From Sporosarcina psychrophila (GTDB taxonomy: Bacteria; Bacillota; Bacilli; Bacillales_A; Planococcaceae), in assembly GCF_001590685.1 (NCBI RefSeq), contig NZ_CP014616.1, positions 3,161,001-3,225,000 on the forward strand: a stretch of 64,000 bases of DNA, in the 5' to 3' direction. Below, piece after piece: positions 36,893 to 46,620 of this stretch; position 1 is the first letter of the stretch, and every line of letters begins with the position of its first letter. The notes under the pieces were generated by a model that saw nothing but the letters and a program-made list of their open reading frames with translations, had not been told where the DNA came from and ran no database searches. The position numbers and the translations under genes were made by a program.

Positions 36893-38560
36893 TTAGTATT
36901 CCATAATTATAGGAATAATCATTGGTCTTCTTTTCGTTTGCTGATACAGATACGAACTAAGTGTATCGCGTATCTCTTGTTTAATGTTTGTCCATTCGAA
37001 CGTCTCTTTATTCACATACTTCTCAACAATTTTTCTGACAAGATTTGCAGACTCTTCAAGAAGCTCTTCGGATTCACGTACATAGACGAATCCACGAGAG
37101 ACGATTTCCGGTCCTGCAGCGATGCGTTTCTGTTTACGGTTTAGTGTGACAACAACTGTAAAGATCCCATCCTGTGAAAGTAGTTTACGATCACGGAGTA
37201 CGATATTTCCAACGTCCCCTACCCCAATTCCGTCAATCAGAATATTACCTGCTTGAACTCGTCCACTCATGCGCATTTTATTGTTTTTATATTCGACAAT
37301 GTCGCCTTTATCCGCAATAAATATTTGTGATTTCTGAAGTCCTGTCTCCTGTGCAAGTTTGGAATGCGCAATAAGCATCCGATACTCGCCTTGGATTGGA
37401 ACGAAATAGCTAGGTTGCATTAAGTTCAGCATCAATTTCAAATCTTCCGAACTACCATGCCCTGAAACGTGGACATTCTTACTTGAAGTAAGAACATTTG
37501 CACCAGCTTTTGCAAGATCATTCATTGTCTGGAACATCGAAACTTCCATTCCAGGAGATGGTGTAAACGTAATAAGAACTGTATCTGTTTCTTTGATACG
37601 TAAGTCTCTATGCTGTTTACGTACAATTTTCTCAAGCGCATCAAGCGGCTCGCCTTGGTTACCTGTCACGATAATAACAACTCTATCATCATCATACTTC
37701 TCGATTTCTTTGACTGGGATGACAATGTCATCTTCAATCGTTAAATAACCGAGTTTCATGCCGACTTCGAAGTAACTTTCTAGACTCTTCCCAACGACTG
37801 CCACTTTTTTACCTGTTTCCAATGCCGTATCGAATACTTGCTGAATACGGATAAAATTCGACGCATAAAGCGCGACAAGAATTCTACCTTCTGCTCCGTG
37901 GAACGTTTTAGATAGACTTTTTTCAATAACCGACTCAGATGTCGTATAACCGGGACGCTCTGCTTCGGAAGAATCCGACATTAGGATGAAGACACCTTCT
38001 TCACCAAGTGCCGCCATTTTCGCAATGTCGGGACGGTACTTCCCTTTAGCAGACTGATCGAATTTGAATTCTCCAGTATGGACAATTGCCCCTTCACTTG
38101 TATGGAATACGATTCCGAGTGAATCTGGTATGCTGTGTGTCGTATGGAAGAATGTTACGTACGTACCTTTAAAATTCATTCGGCTTTTGTTCGTCACTTC
38201 AAAAAACTTAACGTTCGAGGGTGCCGGCATTTCTTTCAAATGTTCTTTCGCCAATGCGATTGTCAATTTAGAACCATAGACAGGTGCTTGTACTTTTTGC
38301 AGAAGATAGGAAATCGAGCCGATTGCATCTTCGTGACCGTGCGTCAGGAAAATCCCTTTTACGCGGTCTTTGTTTTCTTCAATATAACTTATATCTGGAA
38401 TGACGATGTCAATTCCAAGCATTTCTCCTTCAGGGAACATAAGCCCCGCGTCAACGATGAACAGTTCGTCATCAACTTCGACCACGTACATTGCTTTCCC
38501 GATTTCTCCAACTCCACCGAGTGGAATGATTCTAATTAGTTCATTTTTTGTTTTTGTCAC
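36893..38560 (-). CDS. rnjB: Ribonuclease J2-like protein
   Basis: A 555-residue beta-CASP metallo-beta-lactamase RNase. It resembles RNase J2 more than J1 (ILIDGIGVGDVGNIVLRDRK, RGFVYVRESE) and has the J2 genomic place next to dapA. The zinc motif HxHxDH reads HGHEDA (residues 74-79), so the last histidine is Ala; J2 proteins commonly have weakened sites and act mainly as partners of J1. GTG at 38558-38560 after AGGAGG gives the normal length. tepA, found between rnjB and spoIIIE in B. subtilis, is absent. Confidence 0.9.
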   Translation of the reverse strand: MTKTKNELIRIIPLGGVGEIGKAMYVVEVDDELFIVDAGLMFPEGEMLGIDIVIPDISYIEENKDRVKGIFLTHGHEDAIGSISYLLQKVQAPVYGSKLTIALAKEHLKEMPAPSNVKFFEVTNKSRMNFKGTYVTFFHTTHSIPDSLGIVFHTSEGAIVHTGEFKFDQSAKGKYRPDIAKMAALGEEGVFILMSDSSEAERPGYTTSESVIEKSLSKTFHGAEGRILVALYASNFIRIQQVFDTALETGKKVAVVGKSLESYFEVGMKLGYLTIEDDIVIPVKEIEKYDDDRVVIIVTGNQGEPLDALEKIVRKQHRDLRIKETDTVLITFTPSPGMEVSMFQTMNDLAKAGANVLTSSKNVHVSGHGSSEDLKLMLNLMQPSYFVPIQGEYRMLIAHSKLAQETGLQKSQIFIADKGDIVEYKNNKMRMSGRVQAGNILIDGIGVGDVGNIVLRDRKLLSQDGIFTVVVTLNRKQKRIAAGPEIVSRGFVYVRESEELLEESANLVRKIVEKYVNKETFEWTNIKQEIRDTLSSYLYQQTKRRPMIIPIIMEY

Positions 38561-38637
38561 TTTGTTTCCTCCTATTAATAATTCCCGTCCATAACGACTA
38601 TATTTCATTATACGGGACTGAAGCTATCTGTACAAAC

Positions 38638-38664
38638 AAAAAAAGCCGGTAATTGATACCGGCT
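38638..38664 (-). terminator. Terminator of dapA
   Basis: Minus strand GCCGGTA, loop TCAAT, TACCGGC, then a run of T. Confidence 0.88.
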
Positions 38665-38668
38665 CCGA

Positions 38669-39559
38669 TTAATTGAAAATATGAAGGTTTTTTCTATAGT
38701 TTTTCCAGACGTTATCAAAGGGTTCATCATTGCCTTCGAGCGCAACCAACGGCAATCTAACTCCCCCAGTTTCAACCCCCAGTTTTTCTAGCGCGTATTT
38801 CACCATCACTGGGTTGGGAGCGGTAAAAATCGCACGGAATAAAGGTAGCAACGCTCTATGCATCGCCCCAGCTTGTTCTGTCCGTCCATCTTTGAATGCA
38901 GCAATCATCTGCTGCATTTCATTGCCTGCAACGTGAGAAGCGACCGACACGATACCTTTTCCACCTATCGCCAAGGTCGGTAATGCCAATGAGTCGTCCC
39001 CGCTATAAACTGAAAATCCCTGATCCGTCCCTGAAATAATGTCCACCATCTGCTCCAGGTTTCCACTCGCTTCTTTTACTGCTCGGATATTTGTTATTTT
39101 CGATAAAGCGATGAGCGTTTCAGGAAGCATGTTGACAGCTGAGCGCCCCGGAATATTATACAACATCACTGGTAGGCTAGTTTCCCCTGCGACATGCGCG
39201 AAGTGGGCGTACATTCCTTTTTGATCAGGTTTGTTGTAGTAAGGTGCAACGAGCATAATACCGTCAGCCCCAACCCGTTCCGCCATCCGTGTAAGCTTGA
39301 CGGTTTCCTTTGTAGAAAACGTACCAGTCCCCGCGATGACTGGTATGCGCTTGTTTACTTCTTTTATCGTGAACGTAAAAAGTGCTTCCTTCTCTTCTAC
39401 GGAAAGCGTAGGAGATTCACCAGTCGTACCACATACGACCAATGAATCACTCCCATTCGCAATCAGGTGTTCAATCAGTTTGGCAGTTTTGTCGTAGTCA
39501 ATGTCTCCCGTTGATGAAAAAGGGGTGACCATTGCAGTCGATACGCGTCCAAGCTCCAT
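38669..39559 (-). CDS. dapA: 4-hydroxy-tetrahydrodipicolinate synthase
   Basis: A 296-residue class I aldolase condensing pyruvate with aspartate semialdehyde, the branch point to lysine, peptidoglycan and dipicolinate. Schiff-base Lys162 (AVKEASG), Tyr134 (LYNIPGR) and the GTTGESPTL motif (44-52) are present. It lies 26 bp after asd, without dapG between. The dpaA/dpaB genes nearby use its product to make dipicolinate in the mother cell. Confidence 0.97.
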   Translation of the reverse strand: MELGRVSTAMVTPFSSTGDIDYDKTAKLIEHLIANGSDSLVVCGTTGESPTLSVEEKEALFTFTIKEVNKRIPVIAGTGTFSTKETVKLTRMAERVGADGIMLVAPYYNKPDQKGMYAHFAHVAGETSLPVMLYNIPGRSAVNMLPETLIALSKITNIRAVKEASGNLEQMVDIISGTDQGFSVYSGDDSLALPTLAIGGKGIVSVASHVAGNEMQQMIAAFKDGRTEQAGAMHRALLPLFRAIFTAPNPVMVKYALEKLGVETGGVRLPLVALEGNDEPFDNVWKNYRKNLHIFN

Positions 39560-39585
39560 TGTTATCAGCCCTTTACTTTGTTTTA

Positions 39586-40611
39586 TTAGTTAAGCAGAGT
39601 TTCTGCGATTTGCACCGAATTAAGTGCCGCCCCTTTTAGGAGATTGTCCGATACAATCCACAGATGGAATCCAGCCGGGTGTTCTGGGTCTTTTCTTATA
39701 CGGCCCACAAACACTTCGTCTTTTCCTTCTGCAAATAATGGCATCGGATACAATTGTTTAGATGGATCGTCTTGGACGACGACGCCTGGTGCATTTTCAA
39801 GTAGAGCGTGAAGTTCTTCTACAGAAACTCCCTCTTTACCAATTTCAATATAAACCGACTCAGAATGCCCTGTTACGACAGGTAGACGTACACATGTCGC
39901 TGACACGGACAATTTCTGATCACCAAATATTTTTTTGGTTTCATTCATCATTTTGAGCTCTTCAAGTGTATATCCTGAAGCATCGAAGGCATCAATTTGA
40001 GGAATCGCATTGAATGCGATTGGATAATGCCGTTCTGCTGAAGCAGATGGTAAAATAGCTGCTTCTATTTTCGAGCGGTTTTCAAACTGCAAACTTTGAC
40101 TTTCCAACTCTTCAATTGCTTCAGATCCGGCACCTGATACTGCCTGATACGTTGAAACAATAATTCGATCCAATCCAAACTTCTCACGAATCGGTTGCAG
40201 CGCAGTCACCATTTGAATCGTCGAACAGTTTGGGTTGGCAATGATTCCTGTATGTCCGCTTAAAGCTCCCGCGTTCACTTCAGGAACAACTAACGGAATG
40301 TCTTCTATCATCCGGAATGCGCTCGTATTATCAATGACGACCGCTCCTCTTTTTACTGCTTCATGTGCAAACTTTTCTGAAATAGATCCGCCCGCACTGA
40401 AAAATGCGATGTCAATGCCTTCGAATGATTCTGGAACCGTTTCTTCAACAATATATTTATGGCCACCTGCCGTAATTTCTGCACCTGCAGATCGCTTAGA
40501 GGCTAGCAGCTTAATTGATTGGACTGGAAAATTACGTTCAAGTAATTTTTCAAGAATTTTTGTACCCACAGCTCCCGTAGCACCGACTATTGCAACATTA
40601 ACCTTTTTCAT
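39586..40611 (-). CDS. asd: Aspartate-semialdehyde dehydrogenase
   Basis: A 341-residue NADPH enzyme reducing aspartyl phosphate. It has a GATGAVG nucleotide loop at 10-16 and catalytic Cys129 in NPNCSTIQ. The AVSGAGSEA and HYPIAFN regions complete the active site. In B. subtilis the operon runs asd-dapG-dapA; here the aspartokinase is missing, so the aspartyl phosphate must come from a kinase elsewhere. A 177 bp gap upstream with a TATAAT-like element separates it from dpaB. Confidence 0.97.
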   Translation of the reverse strand: MKKVNVAIVGATGAVGTKILEKLLERNFPVQSIKLLASKRSAGAEITAGGHKYIVEETVPESFEGIDIAFFSAGGSISEKFAHEAVKRGAVVIDNTSAFRMIEDIPLVVPEVNAGALSGHTGIIANPNCSTIQMVTALQPIREKFGLDRIIVSTYQAVSGAGSEAIEELESQSLQFENRSKIEAAILPSASAERHYPIAFNAIPQIDAFDASGYTLEELKMMNETKKIFGDQKLSVSATCVRLPVVTGHSESVYIEIGKEGVSVEELHALLENAPGVVVQDDPSKQLYPMPLFAEGKDEVFVGRIRKDPEHPAGFHLWIVSDNLLKGAALNSVQIAETLLN

Positions 40612-40788
40612 CTCTATCTCCCTTTCAGCTTATACGGATGCATAAATAATCAGGACATGCATTTTTTATACTGTTTTCCAAATTGCTACAAAAAACAGCA
40701 TGATTAACATAAATACTTCTGTCCCTTACATCGTTAGCAGTTCATTGGAGGAATTATATCATATATCCGATTATTCTGCTCTGTATTT

Positions 40789-41379
40789 TTATTTTTTGTC
40801 ATGAATAATTAATAACGGTTGAAGTTGTCTTTTTTCAAGAGCTGCAGCTGTAGCAGGTACCATAAGCGTGAAATCGGAGATAAGTGAATTTGGTTTTTTT
40901 ACTGGATCATCTTGCCCAAAAGGGATGAAAAACACATTTTTCATATTGAGTAGCTTCATGAGGTTCATTGCGTTTAAGCCAAGTGCATCGTTTGTTGAAA
41001 TACCTATAAGTACTGGACTTTCATTCCGTAACGTAGCTTTTGCAGCCATTAAGACAGGTGAATCTGTTGCCGCGTTAGCAAATCTGCTCATGGAATTCCC
41101 AGTCATCGGTGCGATAACCATACAATCGACAGGAGTTTTCGGTCCGAATGGTTCAGCTCCTACAATTGTAGAGATAACTTTTTCACCCGTTGCGGCTTCA
41201 ATTCGTGCAATCCATTCTTCCCCAGTTCCGAAACGCGTTGCGGCTGTCAAAACAGAGTGAGTGATAACGGGCACAACGGTTGCTCCCGCGTCTTTTAGCG
41301 AATCAATGACTGGTATAATTTCCTCATACGTACAATGTGACGCCGTAATCCCAAGGCCTATCCTCTTTCCCTTTAGCAT
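40789..41379 (-). CDS. dpaB: Dipicolinate synthase subunit B
   Basis: A 196-residue flavoprotein of the DpaB/SpoVFB group. The N-terminal KGKRIGLGITASHCTYEEI is a typical flavin-phosphate-binding start, and APMTGNSMSRFANAATDSPVLMAAK follows in the core. Together with DpaA it converts dihydrodipicolinate to dipicolinic acid, stored in the spore core. It lies 12 bp after dpaA with RBS AAAGGGGA, and is expected to be a sigma-K gene. Confidence 0.94.
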   Translation of the reverse strand: MLKGKRIGLGITASHCTYEEIIPVIDSLKDAGATVVPVITHSVLTAATRFGTGEEWIARIEAATGEKVISTIVGAEPFGPKTPVDCMVIAPMTGNSMSRFANAATDSPVLMAAKATLRNESPVLIGISTNDALGLNAMNLMKLLNMKNVFFIPFGQDDPVKKPNSLISDFTLMVPATAAALEKRQLQPLLIIHDKK

Positions 41380-41391
41380 CGTGTTCCCCTT

Positions 41392-42165
41392 TCATCTTCT
41401 ATACATTCTCTCGAGCGCATCCGCCAAAGCGATTGCTGCATCTACAGGAAAGTGTTTTCCCGGTAATCCGAGGAGTACTGTATAGTATTCAGATGAAAGT
41501 TGCGCCTTTAGGCAGCCCGGGGCTGACGCAAGGTCATAAATGTGCAGTCTGGGGTTCTCAGTAGCCACAAGCCATTTTGCGGGAATCGTGTTAATCAGCA
41601 TTCCCTCTTTCATTGCCCAATCGTCCGTTAACTGCTCCGTCTTATATCCGTGATAACAAGCTTCACCAATCTGAGCTTCAGACCTAGCAACGACAGTCAC
41701 AACAGCCCCTAAAGATGCCAATGCATGTGCTGTCGCCTTACCAACCTTGCCGAAGCCCGCCACGGAGAAAGGAGTCCCTGAAATGCACCGTTTTGTGCGC
41801 GCATAGTATTCATGGATGAATCCCTCGGCAGTCAGCTTCGCATTTTGCCAGATGAATTGCTCTTCTTTTAGATAGCAATGGAGTGACAATCCTGCCTCTC
41901 TTAGAGGCTTCAGCCATGGTTCCGAGGTGACTCCTGTATAGAGTTCCGTTCCCTCTTCTAGCAATAAAGGAGGAATTTCGTTTTTCATTTGTAAAATCGG
42001 GAAAACAATTTGCCTTGGCGAATAGTTCGCAATCACTTCACCAAGTTCATCCGAATAATGATCGGTTCCAATGTGTTGAGTGGCAAATCCTCTTTCAAAC
42101 ATGATGTCGCTGCAAGCCGCCAATCTGCTGTCCGTCCCTATGAAGAGCCAGTTATTATCTTTCAT
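41392..42165 (-). CDS. dpaA: Dipicolinate synthase subunit A, divergent
   Basis: A 257-residue dehydrogenase-like subunit. The nucleotide-binding loop is VAGFGKVGKATAHALASLGA, the NTIP and DLASAPG motifs follow, and LLGLPGKHFPVDAA near the end matches the family end signature. The N-terminal domain is poorly conserved, and the protein is about 40 residues shorter than B. subtilis DpaA as I recall it. The ATG at 42163-42165 overlaps the ymxH stop by 11 bp; a longer frame to 42222 would overlap ymxH much more. Placement between ymxH and dpaB supports the call. Confidence 0.87.
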   Translation of the reverse strand: MKDNNWLFIGTDSRLAACSDIMFERGFATQHIGTDHYSDELGEVIANYSPRQIVFPILQMKNEIPPLLLEEGTELYTGVTSEPWLKPLREAGLSLHCYLKEEQFIWQNAKLTAEGFIHEYYARTKRCISGTPFSVAGFGKVGKATAHALASLGAVVTVVARSEAQIGEACYHGYKTEQLTDDWAMKEGMLINTIPAKWLVATENPRLHIYDLASAPGCLKAQLSSEYYTVLLGLPGKHFPVDAAIALADALERMYRR

Positions 42166-42430
42166 CGCTAGCCAACTCATCCATACTATGCGTTTTTCCG
42201 AATAGAATACGATGTTCTCCAATCAAGACAATTTCGTGCCAAGGTATGAATTCATCCGAAGGTTCTTGACGGTTCTTGAATGAAAACCGACCGAACTTCT
42301 TCTTTATTTCAAATCCGATAATATCCCCTGTTCTCCCGTTAAAAATAAGGTCGGTATCCGCCAAATAACCATAGCGGACCCCGTCCTCAACTTGAATAAG
42401 CTCCTTCTGAGCAAGTTCTGAAAGTAGCAT
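42155..42430 (-). CDS. ymxH: YlmC/YmxH-family PRC-barrel sporulation protein
   Basis: A 91-residue PRC-barrel protein of unknown biochemical role, expressed in sporulation in B. subtilis. LLSELAQKELIQVEDGVRYGYLAD and the IPWHEIVLIGEHRILF strand are typical. The ATG at 42428-42430 is 6 nt after GGGGA; an upstream ATG directly touching the ribosome site is rejected. It is translationally coupled to dpaA. Confidence 0.87.
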   Translation of the reverse strand: MLLSELAQKELIQVEDGVRYGYLADTDLIFNGRTGDIIGFEIKKKFGRFSFKNRQEPSDEFIPWHEIVLIGEHRILFGKTHSMDELASDER

Positions 42431-42501
42431 CGTCATTCCCCTTTCCTTCGTCTCCATCCATCATATGAGATGAGCACGGGAAAACTGACTAACGCTAGCA
42501 A

Positions 42502-43749
42502 TCAACTATTAAATTCTTTTAGAACATCCTTTGGGGCAATGATGGATGTTGCCCGTTGCCCACTAAAGATGTCGTTTGCCATTCTATAAACCTGATTTAA
42601 TTCGATATTATCGATAATTGCTACGACTTCATCGACTGATTTATGCTCCTCTAATATGAGTTCATTTTTACCGTTGCGGTGCATCCTTGCTTCTGAACTT
42701 TCAAGACCTAGCAGGAACCCGCCTTTTAACTGCTCTTTCGCATTATGCAATTCGTTTTCTGTAACGCCTGCCGTCAATATCGATTGAATTACTTCATCAA
42801 TCGTATCGGACAATTCTCTGAGATTCTCTGGGGAAGTTCCACCGTATATCATGAATGCACCCGTCGTTTTATACGCGGAGAAATAGGAATGAATTGAGTA
42901 GGCCAAACCACGTTCTTCACGGACTTCCTGAAATAGTCGCGAGGACATCGAGCCGCCTATTATGCTATCTAACACAATCAACTCTGGAATTCGTTTATCG
43001 TCTACAGTAAGCCCTGTAAAGCCAAGACAGATATGGGCTTGTTCAATATCTTTTTCTTTCAGCGTAATACCGCCGTGGAATTCAGGTAACGCTACTGGTG
43101 TCGCCCGTTCAATCTTCTCGTCCTTTTTGAATGAACCGAATTGAACTTCAATCAGCTGTATTAATCGATTGTCATAGTTGCCAGCTACTGAAATAACAAC
43201 TTGATCAGGCGTATACGTGCGACCCATGAAGTCATCTATCATTTTGCGGTTGAACGTATTGATTGTCGATTCATCACCGAGAACTGGTTTACCAATCGGT
43301 TGTTCTGGAAACATAACGCTCCATAACCGTTCGTCTACATCATCATCCGGTGCATCTTCGACTGCTGCAATTTCATCAAGGACAATCGACTTTTCTTTCT
43401 CAATTTCTGCTTCATCAAACGTCGAATTGAAAAACATATCCGTTAAGATGGATAGCGCGCGAGGTGCCTGGTGTCCGAGTACCGTCGTGTAATAACAAGT
43501 CATCTCTTTCGATGTGAAGGCGTTAACGTCTCCGCCAATCCGATCAAATTCCTCTGCTATCGTGCGCGCACTTCGTGATGGCGTTCCTTTAAAGAGCATA
43601 TGTTCAATAAAATGAGCGATTCCAGCTTCTGATTCCATCTCATCTCCTGAACCTGCACCTACCCATATCCCTAATGCAACCGAGCGTACATGCGGCATTT
43701 TTTCATGGACGATTCTGACGCCATTTCGGCATACATGTGTTTCTATCAT
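42502..43749 (-). CDS. mlpA: M16-family processing-type zinc peptidase MlpA
   Basis: A 415-residue M16 peptidase resembling mitochondrial processing peptidase beta. The zinc motif HFIEH at 46-50 is intact, and a downstream glutamate is found in EKSIVLDEIAA. In B. subtilis the homologue (YmxG/MlpA) was linked to control of aprE expression; its substrate is unknown. RBS AAGGGGG. It is a third M16 protein in this window, alone rather than paired like ymfF/ymfH. Confidence 0.92.
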   Translation of the reverse strand: MIETHVCRNGVRIVHEKMPHVRSVALGIWVGAGSGDEMESEAGIAHFIEHMLFKGTPSRSARTIAEEFDRIGGDVNAFTSKEMTCYYTTVLGHQAPRALSILTDMFFNSTFDEAEIEKEKSIVLDEIAAVEDAPDDDVDERLWSVMFPEQPIGKPVLGDESTINTFNRKMIDDFMGRTYTPDQVVISVAGNYDNRLIQLIEVQFGSFKKDEKIERATPVALPEFHGGITLKEKDIEQAHICLGFTGLTVDDKRIPELIVLDSIIGGSMSSRLFQEVREERGLAYSIHSYFSAYKTTGAFMIYGGTSPENLRELSDTIDEVIQSILTAGVTENELHNAKEQLKGGFLLGLESSEARMHRNGKNELILEEHKSVDEVVAIIDNIELNQVYRMANDIFSGQRATSIIAPKDVLKEFNS

Positions 43750-43807
43750 TCTTGGAATCCCCCTTTTAAACTCTATTCTATTTTTATAGTATATTTGATG
43801 GATGAAG

Positions 43808-43964
43808 AAAAGCGCAAGCGGACCGAGTTAGAGAACTCAGCTTAAGTTCACCACAAGAGGAAGGCAGTCTAAAGTCGCCGCGTCCTGCGACACCAAGGAG
43901 GGATGCAGTTCAATCCCTCCCGATTGACTTATGACCCGAGCGTGTGGTCGCTAGAGACTGGACA
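43808..43964 (-). repeat. Interspersed GC-rich repeat, copy D
   Basis: Read on minus: TCTCTAGCGACC...CGCTCGGGTCATAAGT (module a), the hairpin GGGAGGGATTGAACTGCATC then CCTCC, GCAGGACGCGGCGACTTTAG (part of d), and TTGCGCTTTTC (e). Modules b and c are missing. It lies between mlpA and pnp; no gene. Confidence 0.8.
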
Positions 43965-43969
43965 ATGAA

Positions 43970-44006
43970 GAAAAAGCCCCTCATCTTCACTTGAAGAGGG
44001 GCTTTC
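43970..44006 (-). terminator. Terminator of pnp
   Basis: Minus strand AAAGCCCCTC, 13 nt loop, GAGGGGCTTT then TTTC. Confidence 0.88.
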
Positions 44007-44028
44007 CATTCTAGTGCTGTATGTCGAT

Positions 44029-46146
44029 TCAGCTATTCGCTTTTTCAGCTGCTTCTTTTTCTTCAAGAATGACAATTTTTCTAGACAAGTTAACGCGTCC
44101 TTGGTTATCAACTTCAGTTACTTTTACGAACATTTCATCGCCCATTTTCAAGACATCTTCAACCACTTTAGTCCGCTCTTCTGCAATTTCAGAAACGTGG
44201 AGCAGTCCGTCTTTACCTGGGAATAGTTCAAGGAAGGCACCGAATTTCTCAATGCGTTTCACTTTCGCCATATAGTATTCGCCAACTTTTGCTTCGCGAA
44301 CGATATTCTCAATCATCGCTTTCGCTTTGGTATTCATTTCATTGTTTGGAGAAGAGATATAAATCGTACCATCTTGTTCAGTATCGATTTTAACATTCGT
44401 CTCTTCGATGATCTTGTTGATGACTTTTCCGCCTGGCCCAATTACGTCACGAATCTTGTCTGGATTGATTTTGATAACGATAATTTTCGGAGCATATTCT
44501 GAAAGCTCTTCACGCGGTCCTGAAATTGCTGTGATCATATGGTTTAAAATTTTCAAGCGACCTACTTTTGCTTGTGTCAATGCTTCTTCCAAGATTTCAC
44601 GTGAAAGACCATCGATTTTAATATCCATTTGAAGCGCAGTGATTCCTTTGTCAGTTCCTGCTACTTTGAAGTCCATATCGCCAAGATGATCTTCCATCCC
44701 TTGAATATCGGAAAGAACAGAGTAGTTGTCCCCTTTTTTCACAAGACCCATTGCGATACCCGCAACTGGAGCTTTAAGTGGAACACCCGCATCTAACATG
44801 GCCATTGTTGACGCACAGATCGATGCTTGTGAAGATGAACCGTTTGACTCGAGTACTTCAGCTACTAGACGAATTGTGTACGGGAAATCAGTATCATTCG
44901 GGATAACCGCTGATAATGCGCGTTCCCCAAGTGCACCGTGCCCAATTTCACGACGTCCTGGTCCACGGATTGGACCCGTTTCACCAACACTGAAGTTCGG
45001 GAAGTTATAATGGTGCATGAAACGTTTTGTTTCTTCAAGACCAAGACCATCGATGATTTGTACTTCACCAAGGGCTCCAAGTGTACAAACACTAAGCGCT
45101 TGCGTTTGTCCGCGAGTAAAGAGACCTGAACCGTGCGTACGTGGCAAGATGCCTACTTCAGATGCAAGTGGACGAATTTCGTCAAGGCCACGGCCATCAG
45201 GACGGATTTTTTCATCCGTAATAAGGCGACGTACTTCTTCTTTAACCATATAATCCAAAACGCCTTTTACTTGTTTCATCGTCGCATCGTCCGCTTCGTT
45301 TTCTTTGTAGCGTTCGATTACTTCGTTTTTCACTGCATTGATAGCATCTTCACGCGCATGCTTCTCAACAGTTTGGATTGCATTAACAAGATCGGTTTCA
45401 CAGCTATTTTTAATATCGGACATAATTGTTTCATCCAATGTGAATAGTGCAACTTCCGTTTTCGCTTTGCCGACTTCAGCAATGATTTTTTCTTGGAATT
45501 CAATCAGTTTAATGATTTCACCGTGTCCGAACATAATTGCTTCAAGAATGATATCTTCCGCAACTTCTTGTGCGCCTGCTTCAACCATGTTGATCGCATC
45601 TTTCGTACCAGCGACAACAAGGTCAAGTTCACTCTTCTCCAATTGTGCCGGTGTTGGGTTAACGATGAATTTCCCGTCGATTAATCCAATTTGAATACCA
45701 GCGATTGGTCCTTCGAAAGGAATGTCAGAAATCGACAATGCAAGTGAAGAACCGAGCATTGCTGCCATTTCAGATGAACAATCTTGATCAACTGACATAA
45801 CAAGTGAAATAACTTGTACATCATTGCGGAACCCGTCTGCGAATAAAGGACGGATTGGACGGTCGATTAGTCGGCTCGTTAAGACCGCTTTTTCTGATGG
45901 ACGTCCTTCACGTTTAATGAAGCCACCTGGAATTTTCCCAACAGCATACATGCGTTCTTCATAATTCACTGTAAGAGGGAAGAAATCTAATCCTCGTGAA
46001 TTTTTAGAAGATGTTGCAGTTGAAAGTACTGTTGTTTCCCCGTAGCGTACAAGTACTGCTCCGTTAGCCTGTTTAGCAAGTTGTCCCGTTTCAATTGTCA
46101 ACGGTCGTCCTGCCCAATCTAGTGTATAAACTTTTTTCTCGGTCAT
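44029..46146 (-). CDS. pnp: Polynucleotide phosphorylase
   Basis: A 705-residue 3'-to-5' phosphorolytic exonuclease. Two RNase PH domains flank a helical linker ([18 protein letters not shown] in the second). KH ([20 protein letters not shown]) and S1 ([20 protein letters not shown]) domains follow. The frame runs up to 46260, but ATG 46144-46146 after GAGAGGGG gives the canonical N-terminus [13 protein letters not shown]. It lies downstream of rpsO, the universal order, separated by a long 474 bp gap. Confidence 0.97.
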   Translation of the reverse strand: MTEKKVYTLDWAGRPLTIETGQLAKQANGAVLVRYGETTVLSTATSSKNSRGLDFFPLTVNYEERMYAVGKIPGGFIKREGRPSEKAVLTSRLIDRPIRPLFADGFRNDVQVISLVMSVDQDCSSEMAAMLGSSLALSISDIPFEGPIAGIQIGLIDGKFIVNPTPAQLEKSELDLVVAGTKDAINMVEAGAQEVAEDIILEAIMFGHGEIIKLIEFQEKIIAEVGKAKTEVALFTLDETIMSDIKNSCETDLVNAIQTVEKHAREDAINAVKNEVIERYKENEADDATMKQVKGVLDYMVKEEVRRLITDEKIRPDGRGLDEIRPLASEVGILPRTHGSGLFTRGQTQALSVCTLGALGEVQIIDGLGLEETKRFMHHYNFPNFSVGETGPIRGPGRREIGHGALGERALSAVIPNDTDFPYTIRLVAEVLESNGSSSQASICASTMAMLDAGVPLKAPVAGIAMGLVKKGDNYSVLSDIQGMEDHLGDMDFKVAGTDKGITALQMDIKIDGLSREILEEALTQAKVGRLKILNHMITAISGPREELSEYAPKIIVIKINPDKIRDVIGPGGKVINKIIEETNVKIDTEQDGTIYISSPNNEMNTKAKAMIENIVREAKVGEYYMAKVKRIEKFGAFLELFPGKDGLLHVSEIAEERTKVVEDVLKMGDEMFVKVTEVDNQGRVNLSRKIVILEEKEAAEKANS

Positions 46147-46578
46147 AATTGAACCCCTCTCCATATCCCAGCCTCGACTGTATACGTGTATGTACTTAGT
46201 AGTAGTGTAAGTGATAGCGCTCAGTGAACACAAGTTTTTATCATCATTAACCGTCATCATGGCACATTTGTACAGTATACCACTTTATTGTGGTTTCTAG
46301 TATAGAATGGGCGAAATTAGTGGTGTTATGGACTTTTTTGTAGGAAATGAAACACGGAAGTAAAGGACATAAAGAATTCCTGCAATCTGCCTCGCCGCCA
46401 GTCTTAGGGCGGGAGACTGCCACCTACTAATACAACGCCACTGTGAATGCATAAGCATGTCGTAGTGCTTTATGTTCAAAGTAAAGGCATTGACATGGTT
46501 TTTTACGAGTAAGTTCATGGCGAGCATAATAGGGCCCATGGCAGTCATAACAAGTTAAACGCAATTAAAAATACGCAC
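46147..46578. other. Long gap between rpsO and pnp, no gene
   Basis: On the minus strand near pnp there are TATACT elements and an ACCAC-AATAAA-GTGGT hairpin (about 46280), possibly the pnp leader. Near 46399-46417, AGTCT...AGACT forms a hairpin containing GGGAGACT, also seen at 32171. An 83-codon frame exists but has no ribosome site. Confidence 0.5.
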
Positions 46579-46606
46579 AAAAAAAAGCGGGCACGAGGCC
46601 CACTTT
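46579..46606 (-). terminator. Terminator of rpsO
   Basis: Minus strand AAAGTGGGC, 5 nt loop, GCCCGCTTT then a T-run. Confidence 0.87.
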
Positions 46607-46620
46607 CGATAGTCATCTTA

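Noticed and set aside
40612..40788. A lysine (L-box) riboswitch upstream of asd-dapA
   Set aside because: Only 177 bp, AT-rich, lacking the conserved L-box elements and a terminator.
46399..46417. Right end of an IS200/IS605-type element with a guide-RNA scaffold (GGGAGACT hairpins here and at 32165)
   Set aside because: No TnpA or TnpB remnant lies beside either site, and the similarity between the two is only a few bases.
46297..46548. An 83-codon minus-strand open frame between rpsO and pnp
   Set aside because: No ribosome site, unusual Trp/Met/His-rich composition, no recognisable family, and it runs through hairpins.
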